Of a stretch of DNA of 64,000 bases, positions 41,138 to 50,098 are shown piece by piece (the first letter of the stretch is position 1; every line of letters starts with the position of its first letter). Position numbers and translations under genes: made by a program. The notes under the pieces were generated by a model. It made no database searches. It was not told the DNA's origin and saw only the letters and a program-made list of their open reading frames with translations. This stretch comes from Cellvibrio polysaccharolyticus. Lineage in GTDB: Bacteria > Pseudomonadota > Gammaproteobacteria > Pseudomonadales > Cellvibrionaceae. The stretch covers positions 372,001-436,000 of the forward strand of contig NZ_PRDL01000001.1 of assembly GCF_015182315.1 (NCBI RefSeq), written 5' to 3'.

Positions 41138-41866
41138 ATGCTCAAGATGCAATCCCTTAAAAAAATATATCGCACAGACATGATCGAAACCCATGCCCTG
41201 CGCAACTTTAATCTGGAAGTTCAGCAGGGCGAATTTGTTGCGGTAACCGGCCCTTCCGGTTCGGGCAAAACAACCTTTTTGAATATCGCAGGGTTGCTGG
41301 AAACTTTTGAAGAAGGGCAGTACTTTCTTGATGGGAGCGATGTGAGCCGGCTAAACGACAATGTTCGCTCCAGACTGCGCAATGAAAAAATCGGGTTTAT
41401 TTTTCAGGGCTTTAATCTTATTGCCGACCTGAGTATTTTCGACAATGTCGATGTTCCGCTGCGCTATCGTGGTTTCTCCGGTGCCGAGCGCAAAAGGCGT
41501 ATCAATGACGCATTGGAAATGGTTGGACTGGGTGCACGTTCGCGTCACCTTCCTGCACAGCTTTCCGGCGGGCAACAACAGCGTGTGGCGATTGCGCGGG
41601 CACTCGCTGGTGAGCCTAAATTTTTACTAGCGGATGAACCTACAGGAAACCTGGATTCGTTGATGGCAAAGCAGGTGATGAAGATGCTGGAAGATATTAA
41701 TAAAAGTGGCATGACCATCGTTATGGTCACTCACGATCCGGATCTTGCCCGGCGCGCCAATCGCAATATTCAAATTGTAGACGGGCAAGTAACCGATTTT
41801 AAAATTTACGAATCTTCTGCCAATGTAGGCAAAGCTGAAGATCAGCTTGCCCAGCCGATTAGCTAG
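41138..41866 (+). CDS. ABC transporter ATP-binding protein (MacB/LolD type)
   Basis: A 242-residue nucleotide-binding subunit. Walker A is GPSGSGKT near residue 39, the Q-loop lies in FIFQGFNLI, the signature is LSGGQQQR, Walker B is FLLADEPTGNLDS and the switch His is in MVTHDPDLA. The sequence type is that of exporters of the LolD/MacB class that move substrates between periplasm and outside rather than across the inner membrane. GGAG precedes the start, 18 bp after the adaptor gene. Confidence 0.95.
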   Translation: MLKMQSLKKIYRTDMIETHALRNFNLEVQQGEFVAVTGPSGSGKTTFLNIAGLLETFEEGQYFLDGSDVSRLNDNVRSRLRNEKIGFIFQGFNLIADLSIFDNVDVPLRYRGFSGAERKRRINDALEMVGLGARSRHLPAQLSGGQQQRVAIARALAGEPKFLLADEPTGNLDSLMAKQVMKMLEDINKSGMTIVMVTHDPDLARRANRNIQIVDGQVTDFKIYESSANVGKAEDQLAQPIS

Positions 41867-41881
41867 TGCCGGAGACTGACC

Positions 41882-43195
41882 ATGTGGAAATATTATTTAA
41901 GACTTTCATGGCTAAGTCTGTGCAAAACACCGACATTATCATTATTAATGGTGCTCGCTATCGCCACAGGCATTGCCGCAAATTTGACCATTCTTACGAT
42001 GTATACAGTGATATCCAGTAACCCGATGGCTCATAAAAATAATGAGATATTTGCGGTGCAGCTGGACTCCTGGGACCCGGACCGCGAATATTTTGCACTC
42101 AATGGCGTGCCGCCACAATTGACCTATCAGGATGCCAAGGCACTTTATGATGCGGAGATAGCAGACTCTGTAGTCATTATGCGCAAAGCCGGGGTGACTA
42201 TTCAGCGCCCTGAATCAACGGAATTGCCGGCGGCCTATAGTTCACGCATGACAACACGTGACTTTTTTACCATGTTTGACGTGAAATTTGTTTATGGCGG
42301 TCCCTGGAGCAAAAATTCTGATAACGGCCCCGAACGGGTGGTAATTATCCGTGAGGGCTTGAGCAACAAGCTTTTTGGTAACGAAAACAGTTTGGGTAAA
42401 ACGATTTTTCTGGATGGTGAAGTTTTTACCGTCGTCGGTGTCGTTAGTGAAAAATGGCAGTTGGTACCCAATGTCTATGACTTGAACAACAATCCCACAG
42501 AAGCCGCTGCGGATGTTTACTTTCCATTTTTCCTTGTCAATGAAAAGTCCTACCAGAATTGGGGGAATATGAATAACTGGACAAACTTCAGGACCAGTAA
42601 TTACGCAGAATTTCTACAAAGTGAAGTTATCTGGATACAGGCATGGGTAAGTCTGGATTCGCCAGAGACACACCAGCAGTTTTCCCGGTTTCTGGAAAAT
42701 TACATTTCCCAGCAAAAGCAGAATGGACGTTTTCAAAGGCCGGCAAAGTACCTGCTTAACACGCCTGAGCAGTGGTTGGATATTCATAAAGTCGTTTCGG
42801 ATGATAACAAGGAGCTGCTAATTCTCTCTTTTGTGTTTCTTATCGTTTGTCTGGTCAATAGTACCGTATTGATGCTGGCAAAGTTTTTACGTAAAGCACC
42901 TGAAGCCGGTATCCGCCGTGCGCTTGGTGCCAGCCGAAATTCAATATTTTTCCAACACCTAACAGAAGCTTTTGTTGTTGGAACAGCCGGCGCGCTGTTG
43001 GGGCTGATTTTTTCATGGGGCGGTTTGGCTGGCATACGCAGCTTGTATGGTCATTATGAAAATGTAGCGACTATAAATAGTGTGACAGTGATGGGAGCCG
43101 TGCTTCTTGCATTAGCCGCTACCTTGCTCAGTGGCTTTTTACCCGCCTGGCGAATCAGTCACTCGGCACCTGCAAAATATTTGAAAACCCAATAG
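41882..43195 (+). CDS. ABC transporter permease 1 (MacB/FtsX type)
   Basis: A 437-residue permease with one N-terminal membrane helix (residues 18-42), a large periplasmic domain of about 250 residues and three C-terminal helices with APEAGIRRALGASRNSIFFQHLTEA, the coupling motif of the FtsX/MacB family. The ending PAWRISHSAPAKYLKTQ is usual. It is paired with a second permease, so the exporter is likely a heterodimer of permeases with two copies of the ATPase. Confidence 0.9.
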   Translation: MWKYYLRLSWLSLCKTPTLSLLMVLAIATGIAANLTILTMYTVISSNPMAHKNNEIFAVQLDSWDPDREYFALNGVPPQLTYQDAKALYDAEIADSVVIMRKAGVTIQRPESTELPAAYSSRMTTRDFFTMFDVKFVYGGPWSKNSDNGPERVVIIREGLSNKLFGNENSLGKTIFLDGEVFTVVGVVSEKWQLVPNVYDLNNNPTEAAADVYFPFFLVNEKSYQNWGNMNNWTNFRTSNYAEFLQSEVIWIQAWVSLDSPETHQQFSRFLENYISQQKQNGRFQRPAKYLLNTPEQWLDIHKVVSDDNKELLILSFVFLIVCLVNSTVLMLAKFLRKAPEAGIRRALGASRNSIFFQHLTEAFVVGTAGALLGLIFSWGGLAGIRSLYGHYENVATINSVTVMGAVLLALAATLLSGFLPAWRISHSAPAKYLKTQ

Positions 43196-43213
43196 AAATA
43201 TCAGGATGGATGT

Positions 43214-44419
43214 ATGTTGGAATTATCGCCGATCATCAAAAGTCTGTGGCGCAATAAAACCGGGCCGTTGCTTATCATTATCCAGCTTGCGCTCACTATT
43301 GCGGCAATTAGTAACGCCATGTTTGTAGTCAGTGAGAGAATGGCAAAAATTGATAGGCCCAGCGGTATCGCTGAGCAGGAAATATTCACTTTATGGATGA
43401 GGCAAAGCTCTCCCGGTATTGACCTGCAGGCAGTCATTGAACGCGATATGACAATTATTCGCAGTACACCCGGCGTTATCGACGCTACACCCATATCCAG
43501 TCTTCCTTTCTCCGGTTCCGGGTCATCCGCCGGTATGCGTAAAGAACTTGCAGAGCGCGCCATTATTTATCAGGCGGCAAATTACGAAATAAGTAAACAC
43601 GGGCTAAATAGTCTGGGATTGAATTTGATTGAAGGGCGAAATTTTTATGACGATGAAGTTATCTTTTTTGAGCGTGACAATGCACCGCAAAATAGCGTGG
43701 TTATCATAAGCCAGCATCTGGCACAGGAAATTTTTCCGGATGAATCTGCTGTGGGAAAAACCTTGTATAAGGGAGCCATGCCGTTGACTGTCGTGGGTAT
43801 TGTTGAACAAATGGTAAGTCCATGGTCAGATTCTGACAGGTTTAATCATGCTATTTTTGTACCGACTATTGTCAAGGAAGGATCTATTAACTATCTGGTG
43901 CGAACCGGGAAAGATGATCGGTATTTCATTATGAATTCCCTGATCGAGAAATTGCGCGCACTTGATAATACCCGGCTGGTGGTTGATGAAAATACCATGG
44001 AAAAAATCAAAGGAAAATCCTACGCGGATGATTATGCGATGATAAAAATTCTCATGGTAGTGATAGCTATGTTAATTCTGGTTAATGCACTCGGCATTTT
44101 TGGACTCACTACTTTCTGGGTAAATCAACGCCGCAAACAAATCGGTATCCGTCGCGCATTGGGTTCTACAAAAGCCGGTATCATGCGCTATTTTATGCTG
44201 GAGAATCTGGTGCTTGTAATAGTGGCCGCGTTACTGGGCACGGTTCTCGTCTATCTCAATAGCAGCTATATGGTGCGCACCTACGGTGCCTCGTTGCTGC
44301 CGTGGTACTACATACCCGTGACAACACTCTTTATACTCATTGTTACTCTGGCGGCGGCATTTTCGCCGGTCAGAAGGGCGTCACTTATTTCTCCCGTGGA
44401 AGCGGTAGCCAATGTTTAA
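43214..44419 (+). CDS. ABC transporter permease 2 (MacB/FtsX type)
   Basis: A 401-residue permease of the same layout: N-terminal helix (GPLLIIIQLALTIAAISNAMF), periplasmic domain, and three C-terminal helices with RRKQIGIRRALGSTKAGIMRYFMLE. The end FSPVRRASLISPVEAVANV is typical. Sequence identity to permease 1 looks low, so they are not a recent duplication. It overlaps the regulator gene by 8 bp, which indicates coupled translation. Confidence 0.9.
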   Translation: MLELSPIIKSLWRNKTGPLLIIIQLALTIAAISNAMFVVSERMAKIDRPSGIAEQEIFTLWMRQSSPGIDLQAVIERDMTIIRSTPGVIDATPISSLPFSGSGSSAGMRKELAERAIIYQAANYEISKHGLNSLGLNLIEGRNFYDDEVIFFERDNAPQNSVVIISQHLAQEIFPDESAVGKTLYKGAMPLTVVGIVEQMVSPWSDSDRFNHAIFVPTIVKEGSINYLVRTGKDDRYFIMNSLIEKLRALDNTRLVVDENTMEKIKGKSYADDYAMIKILMVVIAMLILVNALGIFGLTTFWVNQRRKQIGIRRALGSTKAGIMRYFMLENLVLVIVAALLGTVLVYLNSSYMVRTYGASLLPWYYIPVTTLFILIVTLAAAFSPVRRASLISPVEAVANV

Positions 44420-45785
44420 TACACAAACCGGACTTACGCAAAAAGTCCTTATCATTGATGACAACCCCGCCGTCGCAAATGCCTTGCAATTGCTTCTGAG
44501 TGTGCACGATATTGATGCTGAAATCGCGTTGACACCACAGGCAGGCGTCAAGCGGCTTGAGAACGATGACCGCATTGCGCTGGTAATACAGGATATGAAT
44601 TTTACCGAGGACACCACCTCCGGCCAGGAGGGGCAGGTACTGTTCTATCAAATCAGGCAGGTGCGTCCCGACATCCCGGTCATCCTGACTACGGCATGGA
44701 CGCAACTGGAAACGGCGATAGCACTTGTTAAAAGCGGAGCCGCTGACTATCTCGCAAAACCCTGGGATGACGTTAAGCTGGTAACGACGATTAAAAACTT
44801 GCTGGAGCTTGAAGATTTGCAGCAACAGCAACGGAAACAGGCAATAGCACTTAACAACGAAAAACTACAGATCTCTGAAACGGCTGATTTATGTGGCCTG
44901 GTTTACCAAAGCACTGCCATGCATGCTTTGGTGAGTCTGGCTGTAAAAATAGCTCGCTCTGATGTGCCGGTATTAATTACTGGCCCCAACGGTGCGGGAA
45001 AAGAAAAAATTGCCAGGATATTGCAGGCAAACTCGCGTGTGAAAAGCGGTCCGTTTATTTGCGTTAATGTCGGTGCGCTACCTGGGGAATTAATTGAAGC
45101 GGAGCTATTCGGTGCGGAAGCGGGTGCCTATACCGGCATCTCAAAAATGCGAATAGGCCGTTTTGAAGCCGCCGATGGAGGTACGCTTTTTCTGGATGAA
45201 CTTGGCAACCTCTCTGCCAGCGGACAGGCAAAACTGTTGCGTGTTTTACAGACCGGTGAATTTGAACGGCTTGGCTCCAGTCAAACACGTCGCTGCTATG
45301 TGCGGGTTATCAGCGCAACCAACGCCAATCTCCAGCACGCTATGGAGCGGGGAGAGTTTCGCGAGGATTTGTTCTACCGGCTCAATGTATTTGAACTCAA
45401 GGTTCCTGCCCTTGCAGAGCGCAAGGAGGATATTTTGCCACTGGCCCATCACTTTTTGGGCCAGCAGGTGTTATTGGATCATGCCGTGATACGCGCGCTG
45501 CGCAGTTATCATTGGCCGGGAAATATCAGGGAATTGGAGAATGCTTGTCAGCGTGCATTAATTCTGGGTGATGGACGGAAGCTGAATCTGGAAGACTTCG
45601 GCATACCTGTAAATGAAACTGCTGGTGAACATCGATCTGTTGTGATTTCTGAACCCAGTAAGGAAATGATAGAAAGCATCTTGCGACAAAATCACGGTGT
45701 GGTTGCCCAAGCCGCACGGCAGTTGGGGTTTTCGCGGCAAGCACTTTACCGACGTCTGGAAAAATACAATATTGAACTCAACTAA
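44412..45785 (+). CDS. NtrC-family response regulator (receiver, AAA+, Fis HTH)
   Basis: A 457-residue regulator. The receiver has acidic DDNP near residue 16 and the phosphorylation Asp in VIQDMNF (Asp61). The AAA+ core follows with Walker A GPNGAGKE (altered from the usual GESGTGKE) and Walker B GTLFLDELGN. The sigma-54 contact loop reads GAYTGI rather than GAFTGA. A Fis-type HTH (GVVAQAARQLGFSRQALYRRL) ends it. It likely governs its own exporter operon with the adjacent kinase. The changed loop leaves sigma-54 dependence open. Confidence 0.9.
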   Translation: MFNTQTGLTQKVLIIDDNPAVANALQLLLSVHDIDAEIALTPQAGVKRLENDDRIALVIQDMNFTEDTTSGQEGQVLFYQIRQVRPDIPVILTTAWTQLETAIALVKSGAADYLAKPWDDVKLVTTIKNLLELEDLQQQQRKQAIALNNEKLQISETADLCGLVYQSTAMHALVSLAVKIARSDVPVLITGPNGAGKEKIARILQANSRVKSGPFICVNVGALPGELIEAELFGAEAGAYTGISKMRIGRFEAADGGTLFLDELGNLSASGQAKLLRVLQTGEFERLGSSQTRRCYVRVISATNANLQHAMERGEFREDLFYRLNVFELKVPALAERKEDILPLAHHFLGQQVLLDHAVIRALRSYHWPGNIRELENACQRALILGDGRKLNLEDFGIPVNETAGEHRSVVISEPSKEMIESILRQNHGVVAQAARQLGFSRQALYRRLEKYNIELN

Positions 45786-47106
45786 AAAACTACATACGAA
45801 TTTCTCTCTGGAAGGACGGTTGGCGACTACCGTCCTGCTGTCAGTCTTGCTCGCTGTGTTGGTTATCTACGTGTCGCTGATACTATTTGAGGAAACTCTT
45901 GTAGCGATACTCATTGCCCTGCCTTGCGCTCTTGGCTTGAGTCTATTTTTTATGAGGCTGTTGACGAAAAATATGGGAGTTAAAATCGTCGCAATAAAAA
46001 ATGGTATGCGAAACCTGATGGATAATGATTTCAGTGTGAGTATTACCAATGCCAGTAACGATGATTTTGACGAGATCATTGCTATTTACAATCAACTATC
46101 GGAAAAGCTGCGTGCAGAAAGGCAATACATTTATCAGCGAGAGTTACTTCTGGATACGGTTATCAATAACTCAGCCATGTGCGTTATTCTTACCGATGAA
46201 AGCCAGCGTATTATTTACTCAAATGATTACGCAAAAACCATCTTGAATCACAGACGGCCGATTAATGGACTGTTCTTTTCAGAAGCAATAAAAGACGCAC
46301 CGGATGCACTGAAAGAAATTCTCAATCAGCGAAAGGACGGACTATTTCGCATCCAGGAAAAATCCGGAGAGGAACTGTATCACATATCGTCAGGCACCTT
46401 TACGCTTAACACCCAGCGGCATGACCTGATATTAATCAAGGATATGACGCTGGAGTTACATAAGCAGGAAGCCGCTATTTGGAAAAGGGTCATACGCACA
46501 ATAACCCACGAATTAAATAACTCTCTCGCCCCCATCTCGTCAATGGCACATTCCGGGCAACTGTTAACTGAAAAGCAGAAGTATGAACAACTGCCGGTGG
46601 TATTTGAAACCATTGGTGAACGCGCCAACCATCTGAAAGCATTTATCGAAGGTTACGCCAGTATTGCCAAATTGCCCATGCCAATCAGACGGCCTATTGA
46701 ATGGAGCAATTTCCTGAAAAAACTGGCGCTGAGTTACGAATTTGTCGTGGAGAGTGATTTACCGACAGAGCCCGGATATTTTGATCCGGTGCAAATACAA
46801 CAGGTGTTGATGAACTTGCTGAAAAATGCCAGAGAATCCGGCTCGGAATCGGAGCAAATATCGCTTCGGGTTTATCAAAATAAAGTTAATAGTGTAATTG
46901 AGGTTGTCGATCGAGGCAGCGGCATGTCCCCTCGGGTTATGGAAAATGTTCTACTGCCCTTTTATACAACCAAACCATCAGGTAGCGGTATTGGTTTATC
47001 CCTTTGTCGGGAGATTATTGAAGCTCATCATGGAGAGATAGCCATTGCAAACCGCGAAGGTGGTGGGCTAAAAGTGCGATTGACACTTCCACATGAAGAT
47101 AAATAA
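45772..47106 (+). CDS. Membrane sensor histidine kinase paired with the regulator
   Basis: A 444-residue kinase if the TTG at 45772 is used. Two hydrophobic helices lie within residues 13-60 with almost no periplasmic loop between them, then a HAMP/PAS-like region, the H box ITHELNNSLAPISS, the N box LMNLLKNARESG, and the G boxes DRGSGMSP and TKPSGSGIGLSLCREII. A stimulus within or close to the membrane is likely, as for envelope-stress or peptide sensors. The start overlaps the regulator gene by 14 bp; a longer frame to 45697 would overlap far more and is less likely. Confidence 0.88.
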   Translation: MNSTKKLHTNFSLEGRLATTVLLSVLLAVLVIYVSLILFEETLVAILIALPCALGLSLFFMRLLTKNMGVKIVAIKNGMRNLMDNDFSVSITNASNDDFDEIIAIYNQLSEKLRAERQYIYQRELLLDTVINNSAMCVILTDESQRIIYSNDYAKTILNHRRPINGLFFSEAIKDAPDALKEILNQRKDGLFRIQEKSGEELYHISSGTFTLNTQRHDLILIKDMTLELHKQEAAIWKRVIRTITHELNNSLAPISSMAHSGQLLTEKQKYEQLPVVFETIGERANHLKAFIEGYASIAKLPMPIRRPIEWSNFLKKLALSYEFVVESDLPTEPGYFDPVQIQQVLMNLLKNARESGSESEQISLRVYQNKVNSVIEVVDRGSGMSPRVMENVLLPFYTTKPSGSGIGLSLCREIIEAHHGEIAIANREGGGLKVRLTLPHEDK

Positions 47107-47553
47107 ATGTTCAATTTTATAGATGCCGAAGCAAAACATACTGAGCTTCTTCGAGATACGTTAATCAAATCGAAGGGTTACTGGGGTTATTCTCAAAAGC
47201 AACTTGAGGAATGGAGATCCAATTTAAGGTTTGAAGAAGAGTATATTGCTCGCAATACAGTCAAATTAATTTTTAAAGACAATGAAGTGATTGGATTCTT
47301 CGCCATAGTTAAAGGCGATAGTGGCCAGCTTGATCATCTTTGGCTATTGCCAAATGCCATCGGTAAAGGTTATGGCAATCTGGTGTTTACGCAGATTCTT
47401 TCAGAATGCAATAAATTGGCGATACATAATCTCTACATCATATCTGACCCGGATGCTGAAGGTTTTTATTTAAAGAAAGGGGCTATTAAGGTTGGGGAAG
47501 TATATAGCGAAGCCCAGAAAAGAATGTTGCCAAAATTGAAATTTACTATGTGA
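47107..47553 (+). CDS. GNAT N-acetyltransferase
   Basis: A 148-residue protein starting on the base after the kinase stop. EEEYIARNTVKLIFKDNEVIGFFAIV and LDHLWLLPNAIGKGYGNLVFTQIL contain the strand and the acetyl-CoA loop (IGKGYG, a variant of Q/RxxGxG/A). NLYIISDPDAEGFYLKKGAIKVGE is the C-terminal region. Its lower GC suggests that it joined the operon later, or that it is a cassette gene inserted after it. The acceptor is unknown. Confidence 0.82.
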   Translation: MFNFIDAEAKHTELLRDTLIKSKGYWGYSQKQLEEWRSNLRFEEEYIARNTVKLIFKDNEVIGFFAIVKGDSGQLDHLWLLPNAIGKGYGNLVFTQILSECNKLAIHNLYIISDPDAEGFYLKKGAIKVGEVYSEAQKRMLPKLKFTM

Positions 47554-47649
47554 AATTCAGTAGAGCATCGACTTAAAAAATATCATTGTTACCAATGTTA
47601 TGAGTAGTAAATTAATATAAAAATTATTATTCTTTCAGCACTGCTTTTC

Positions 47650-47937
47650 ATGGCAGTGTTTTGCATATTTTCCTTATTATTTTACTTTGGAGACTGGCAA
47701 CGGCTTGCATTTTCTGCATTCTGTGGCCTGTTTGTCGGTGTAATGTTCGCTCCGGAATTTGAGCCAAAAAAGTTCAAGCGAGCTTGGTTGCTTCAAGCGA
47801 GTTCCGGTGCAATTGCGGGGCTTATAGTCGGTTTGGCAATGGGTTGTGGCTTTGGTTTAGTCGTTTGCTGTACAGCTATCGGCGCCTTTATTGGTTGGTT
47901 GGCGCCCAGTTGGCTTAAGCAGCTATCAGTACCATAA
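47650..47937 (+). CDS. Small membrane protein
   Basis: A 95-residue protein with three or four hydrophobic helices (MAVFCIFSLLFYFGDW; AFCGLFVGVMFAP; GAIAGLIVGLAMGCGFGLVVCC). In-frame codons upstream read KIIILSALLF, which would complete the first helix, but the only possible start there is ATT or ATA: ATAAAAATT at about 47619 looks like a lost ATG. The real start is thus uncertain. The family is not recognised. CAATGTTAGCTC just after the stop may be a relic of an attC right core. Confidence 0.55.
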   Translation: MAVFCIFSLLFYFGDWQRLAFSAFCGLFVGVMFAPEFEPKKFKRAWLLQASSGAIAGLIVGLAMGCGFGLVVCCTAIGAFIGWLAPSWLKQLSVP

Positions 47938-48000
47938 GCACCTGTTCGCAATGTTAGCTCTCATAGGAATTCTTTTGGCATTTGACGGGGAGTAAATAGG

Positions 48001-48339
48001 ATGAAAGACAATGATATTGGTTTTAATGCTGATTACGCCGAAGAAACCTTTACATTTGAACAAGTTAGCGAGTTGGCCGGTGACGCTATACTTGAGTTTG
48101 GCGCGCCTTGGTGTGGGTACTGTCAGGCGGCAAGTTCTGCGATAAAAGAAGTAGTAGCTGAACATTCAGAACTCCGTCATATTAAGGTATATGACGGAAA
48201 GGGAAAACCTCTGGGGCGTGCATTCAAGGTAAAGCTTTGGCCGACATTGATACTCCTGCACGAGGGTAACGAAGTGGCTCGTTTGGTAAGGCCATTAAGT
48301 TCTGACGAGGTTCGTCAATTAATCTCGAAAATTCACTAA
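48001..48339 (+). CDS. Thioredoxin-family protein
   Basis: A 112-residue thioredoxin-fold protein. FGAPWCGYCQAA holds the redox-active CGYC, preceded by the strand DAILEF and followed by the cis-Pro region KLWPTLILLHEG. No signal peptide is seen, so it is cytoplasmic. The CGYC active site differs from the CGPC of canonical thioredoxin. An attC site (48344-48401) follows the stop at once, so this is a cassette gene. Confidence 0.88.
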   Translation: MKDNDIGFNADYAEETFTFEQVSELAGDAILEFGAPWCGYCQAASSAIKEVVAEHSELRHIKVYDGKGKPLGRAFKVKLWPTLILLHEGNEVARLVRPLSSDEVRQLISKIH

Positions 48340-48343
48340 AGGT

Positions 48344-48401
48344 TGCTAACAACCTGGCGCATCGGAAGCAGTAAAAAACGCCGCTGCTTAAAGCGTTATT
48401 A
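48344..48401 (+). other. attC19 recombination site
   Basis: TGCTAAC (48344-48350) and GTTATTA (48395-48401) bound 58 nt with GGAAGCAG and CTGCTT arms. It shows that the cassette zone continues past the ABC operon. Confidence 0.65.
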
Positions 48402-48430
48402 GAGCCTATTCATCAAAGGAATAAAAATAA

Positions 48431-48832
48431 ATGAGCCTGTCATTTCATATAGATTTTAATGGCCAATGCCAAGAAGCGTTTGAGTTCTATGCTGCGAGTT
48501 TGCAGGGCGCAATTGGTACAATGCTTCAAGTCAAAGACTCACCTTTATCACAAAGCTCTTCTGCCGATTGGCAGCATAAAATTGTTCATGCCAATATATC
48601 CATTCAAGGCGTTGAACTTGCTGGCGCTGACATAAAGCCTGAGCAATACCAAAAGCCAAAAGGGTTTTACTTGTTACTGGGGTTGGGCACAGAAGACGCT
48701 GTTCAATCCGCTTTCAGTCAGCTTTCTGCTGACGGTGAAATTCTCTTTCCCCCACAAAAAACATTCTGGTCTCCGTGCTACGCTATTGTCGTCGATCGTT
48801 TTGGTGTGCCCTGGAAAATAAATTGCAACTGA
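48431..48832 (+). CDS. VOC family protein, PhnB-like
   Basis: A 133-residue protein of the vicinal-oxygen-chelate fold in the PhnB/3-demethylubiquinone group. LSFHIDFNGQCQEAFEFYAA, then KIVHANISIQGVELAGAD and FFPPQKTFWSPCYAIVVDRFGVPWKINC are the expected sequence blocks. This group is mostly uncharacterised and often lacks catalysis. It lies between attC19 and an attC right-core remnant (GTTAGGG at 48839-48845). Confidence 0.83.
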   Translation: MSLSFHIDFNGQCQEAFEFYAASLQGAIGTMLQVKDSPLSQSSSADWQHKIVHANISIQGVELAGADIKPEQYQKPKGFYLLLGLGTEDAVQSAFSQLSADGEILFPPQKTFWSPCYAIVVDRFGVPWKINCN

Positions 48833-48875
48833 GCCAACGTTAGGGAATAAGAAAATTAGCCACGAGGTGAAACAT

Positions 48876-49280
48876 ATGGAAAATGTCGGGATAGTTCGAT
48901 TGTATTTATTAAGAGCAATGTACCTTCTCATCGCATTTGGGCTGGGTACCTCAGTTATTCCTCACGTCATCACAACCTCTGGTGATCTCGTAGATCCTCA
49001 CACGGTAATAAACTCAATACTCATAGGTTTTTTCTTCATGGCGTTATTGGGCATTAGATACCCGCTCAAAATGCTGCCAATCCTTCTGCTGGAGCTTGTC
49101 TGGAAGTCATTTTGGCTTCTGGTGTTTGCCCTGCCAATGTATTTAAACCATGAGCTTGACCAATACACGCGTGATGTGGCATTTGCGTGTGTTATGGGGG
49201 TTGTTCTCACACCTTTGGTTGTTCCGTGGGGCTATGTAATCAACCACTATGTTTTGGCAAAGGGCAGTGCGTGGCGATAA
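48876..49280 (+). CDS. Small polytopic membrane protein
   Basis: A 134-residue protein with four predicted membrane helices (LYLLRAMYLLIAFGLGTSV; INSILIGFFFMALLG; KSFWLLVFALPMYL; DVAFACVMGVVLTPLVVPWGYV). The ATG at 48876 has AGGTGA five bases upstream and is preferred to GTG at 48867. The family is not recognised with certainty. It is bounded by an attC remnant and attC20, so it is a cassette gene. Confidence 0.7.
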   Translation: MENVGIVRLYLLRAMYLLIAFGLGTSVIPHVITTSGDLVDPHTVINSILIGFFFMALLGIRYPLKMLPILLLELVWKSFWLLVFALPMYLNHELDQYTRDVAFACVMGVVLTPLVVPWGYVINHYVLAKGSAWR

Positions 49281-49301
49281 GTCAACTCTTATGGCTGCTC
49301 T

Positions 49302-49360
49302 GCCTAACCAGCACATGCATAGGAAAAATTTCCGCTTCGCCTGTGTTGCGGACGTTATAA
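49302..49360 (+). other. attC20 recombination site
   Basis: GCCTAAC (49302-49308) and GTTATAA (49354-49360) bound 59 nt with GGAAAAATTTCC near the centre and CAGCACA facing TGTGTTG. Confidence 0.78.
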
Positions 49361-49378
49361 ATAGCGAGGAAGAATAAA

Positions 49379-49702
49379 ATGGTCGTGTTAGTTTTAGGTT
49401 TTTTCGTCTTGATCTGTGGGTTATTGATGATGCGCAATCCTGAACTGGACCGCCTCCTGAAGAAGAACGACGAAGCTGAATGGGCAACGGTGATGCGTCC
49501 ATCTCTATCAGGTTACGTCAACTCGTTTGGCATAATTCCCCTTTTTACCTGGGTTCTCGCCCATGGTTATGAAAAGTCGGCTAGCGAACAGGTAAGAACC
49601 GTCGGTAGCGCCTCACTTAAGCGAGCGATGCGGGCGAAATATTGCATGTTGGTTGGTGTGGTATTGATAGCAACAGGTTTTCTGCTGGCACTTTTTTTGT
49701 AA
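49379..49702 (+). CDS. Small membrane protein
   Basis: A 107-residue protein with an N-terminal helix (VVLVLGFFVLICGLLMM), a soluble middle with charged residues (LKKNDEAEWATVMRPSL), and a C-terminal helix (CMLVGVVLIATGFLLALFL). GAGGAAG precedes the ATG. The family is not recognised. It follows attC20 and is trailed only by TTATAACAAGG, a lone left core, so this is the last cassette-like gene and its attC is broken. Confidence 0.65.
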   Translation: MVVLVLGFFVLICGLLMMRNPELDRLLKKNDEAEWATVMRPSLSGYVNSFGIIPLFTWVLAHGYEKSASEQVRTVGSASLKRAMRAKYCMLVGVVLIATGFLLALFL

Positions 49703-50098
49703 GGTGTGGTGAAAAATTTATAACAAGGTATTTATGTCCTGTCCTTCGTTGTTTGGTGCTTTATATAGCCATGCGCTTTTCGTTCTACTGACACTATCAG
49801 ATGCATACGCGGGAAATCGGGCCAGAGCGCATGCAAAGTTATCTGAATCAGTTTGATTCCGGTAACGGAAGCTGACGCTGAATGGATGTTACATGAATAA
49901 TGATGTCCACGCCGCTGAGGAGCCTCTACAGTGGCATTACATCCTTGGGGCGTGGTCAGATCGCGGCGAGGGCTCATATCAGGATTTCCCGTAAGAAAGT
50001 TGCTGTAGAGGAAGTTTCCTCTTAGACTTTCCAGCAATCAAGAACGCACAAAAAAGTAAGTAACCCACCTATGAGAAAGCTCTAGACGCCATCCACTG
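49703..50098. other. Gap of about 400 bp without a gene
   Basis: This stretch begins with an attC left-core relic (TTATAACAAGG at about 49721) and ends at an HxlR pseudogene. No coding frame, attC or clear hairpin was found on either strand. It marks the right edge of the cassette zone. Confidence 0.5.

Noticed and set aside
49732..50037. A 101-residue minus-strand frame in the gap after the last cassette
   Set aside because: No ribosome-binding site, no motif and an odd composition; the gap looks like decayed DNA.
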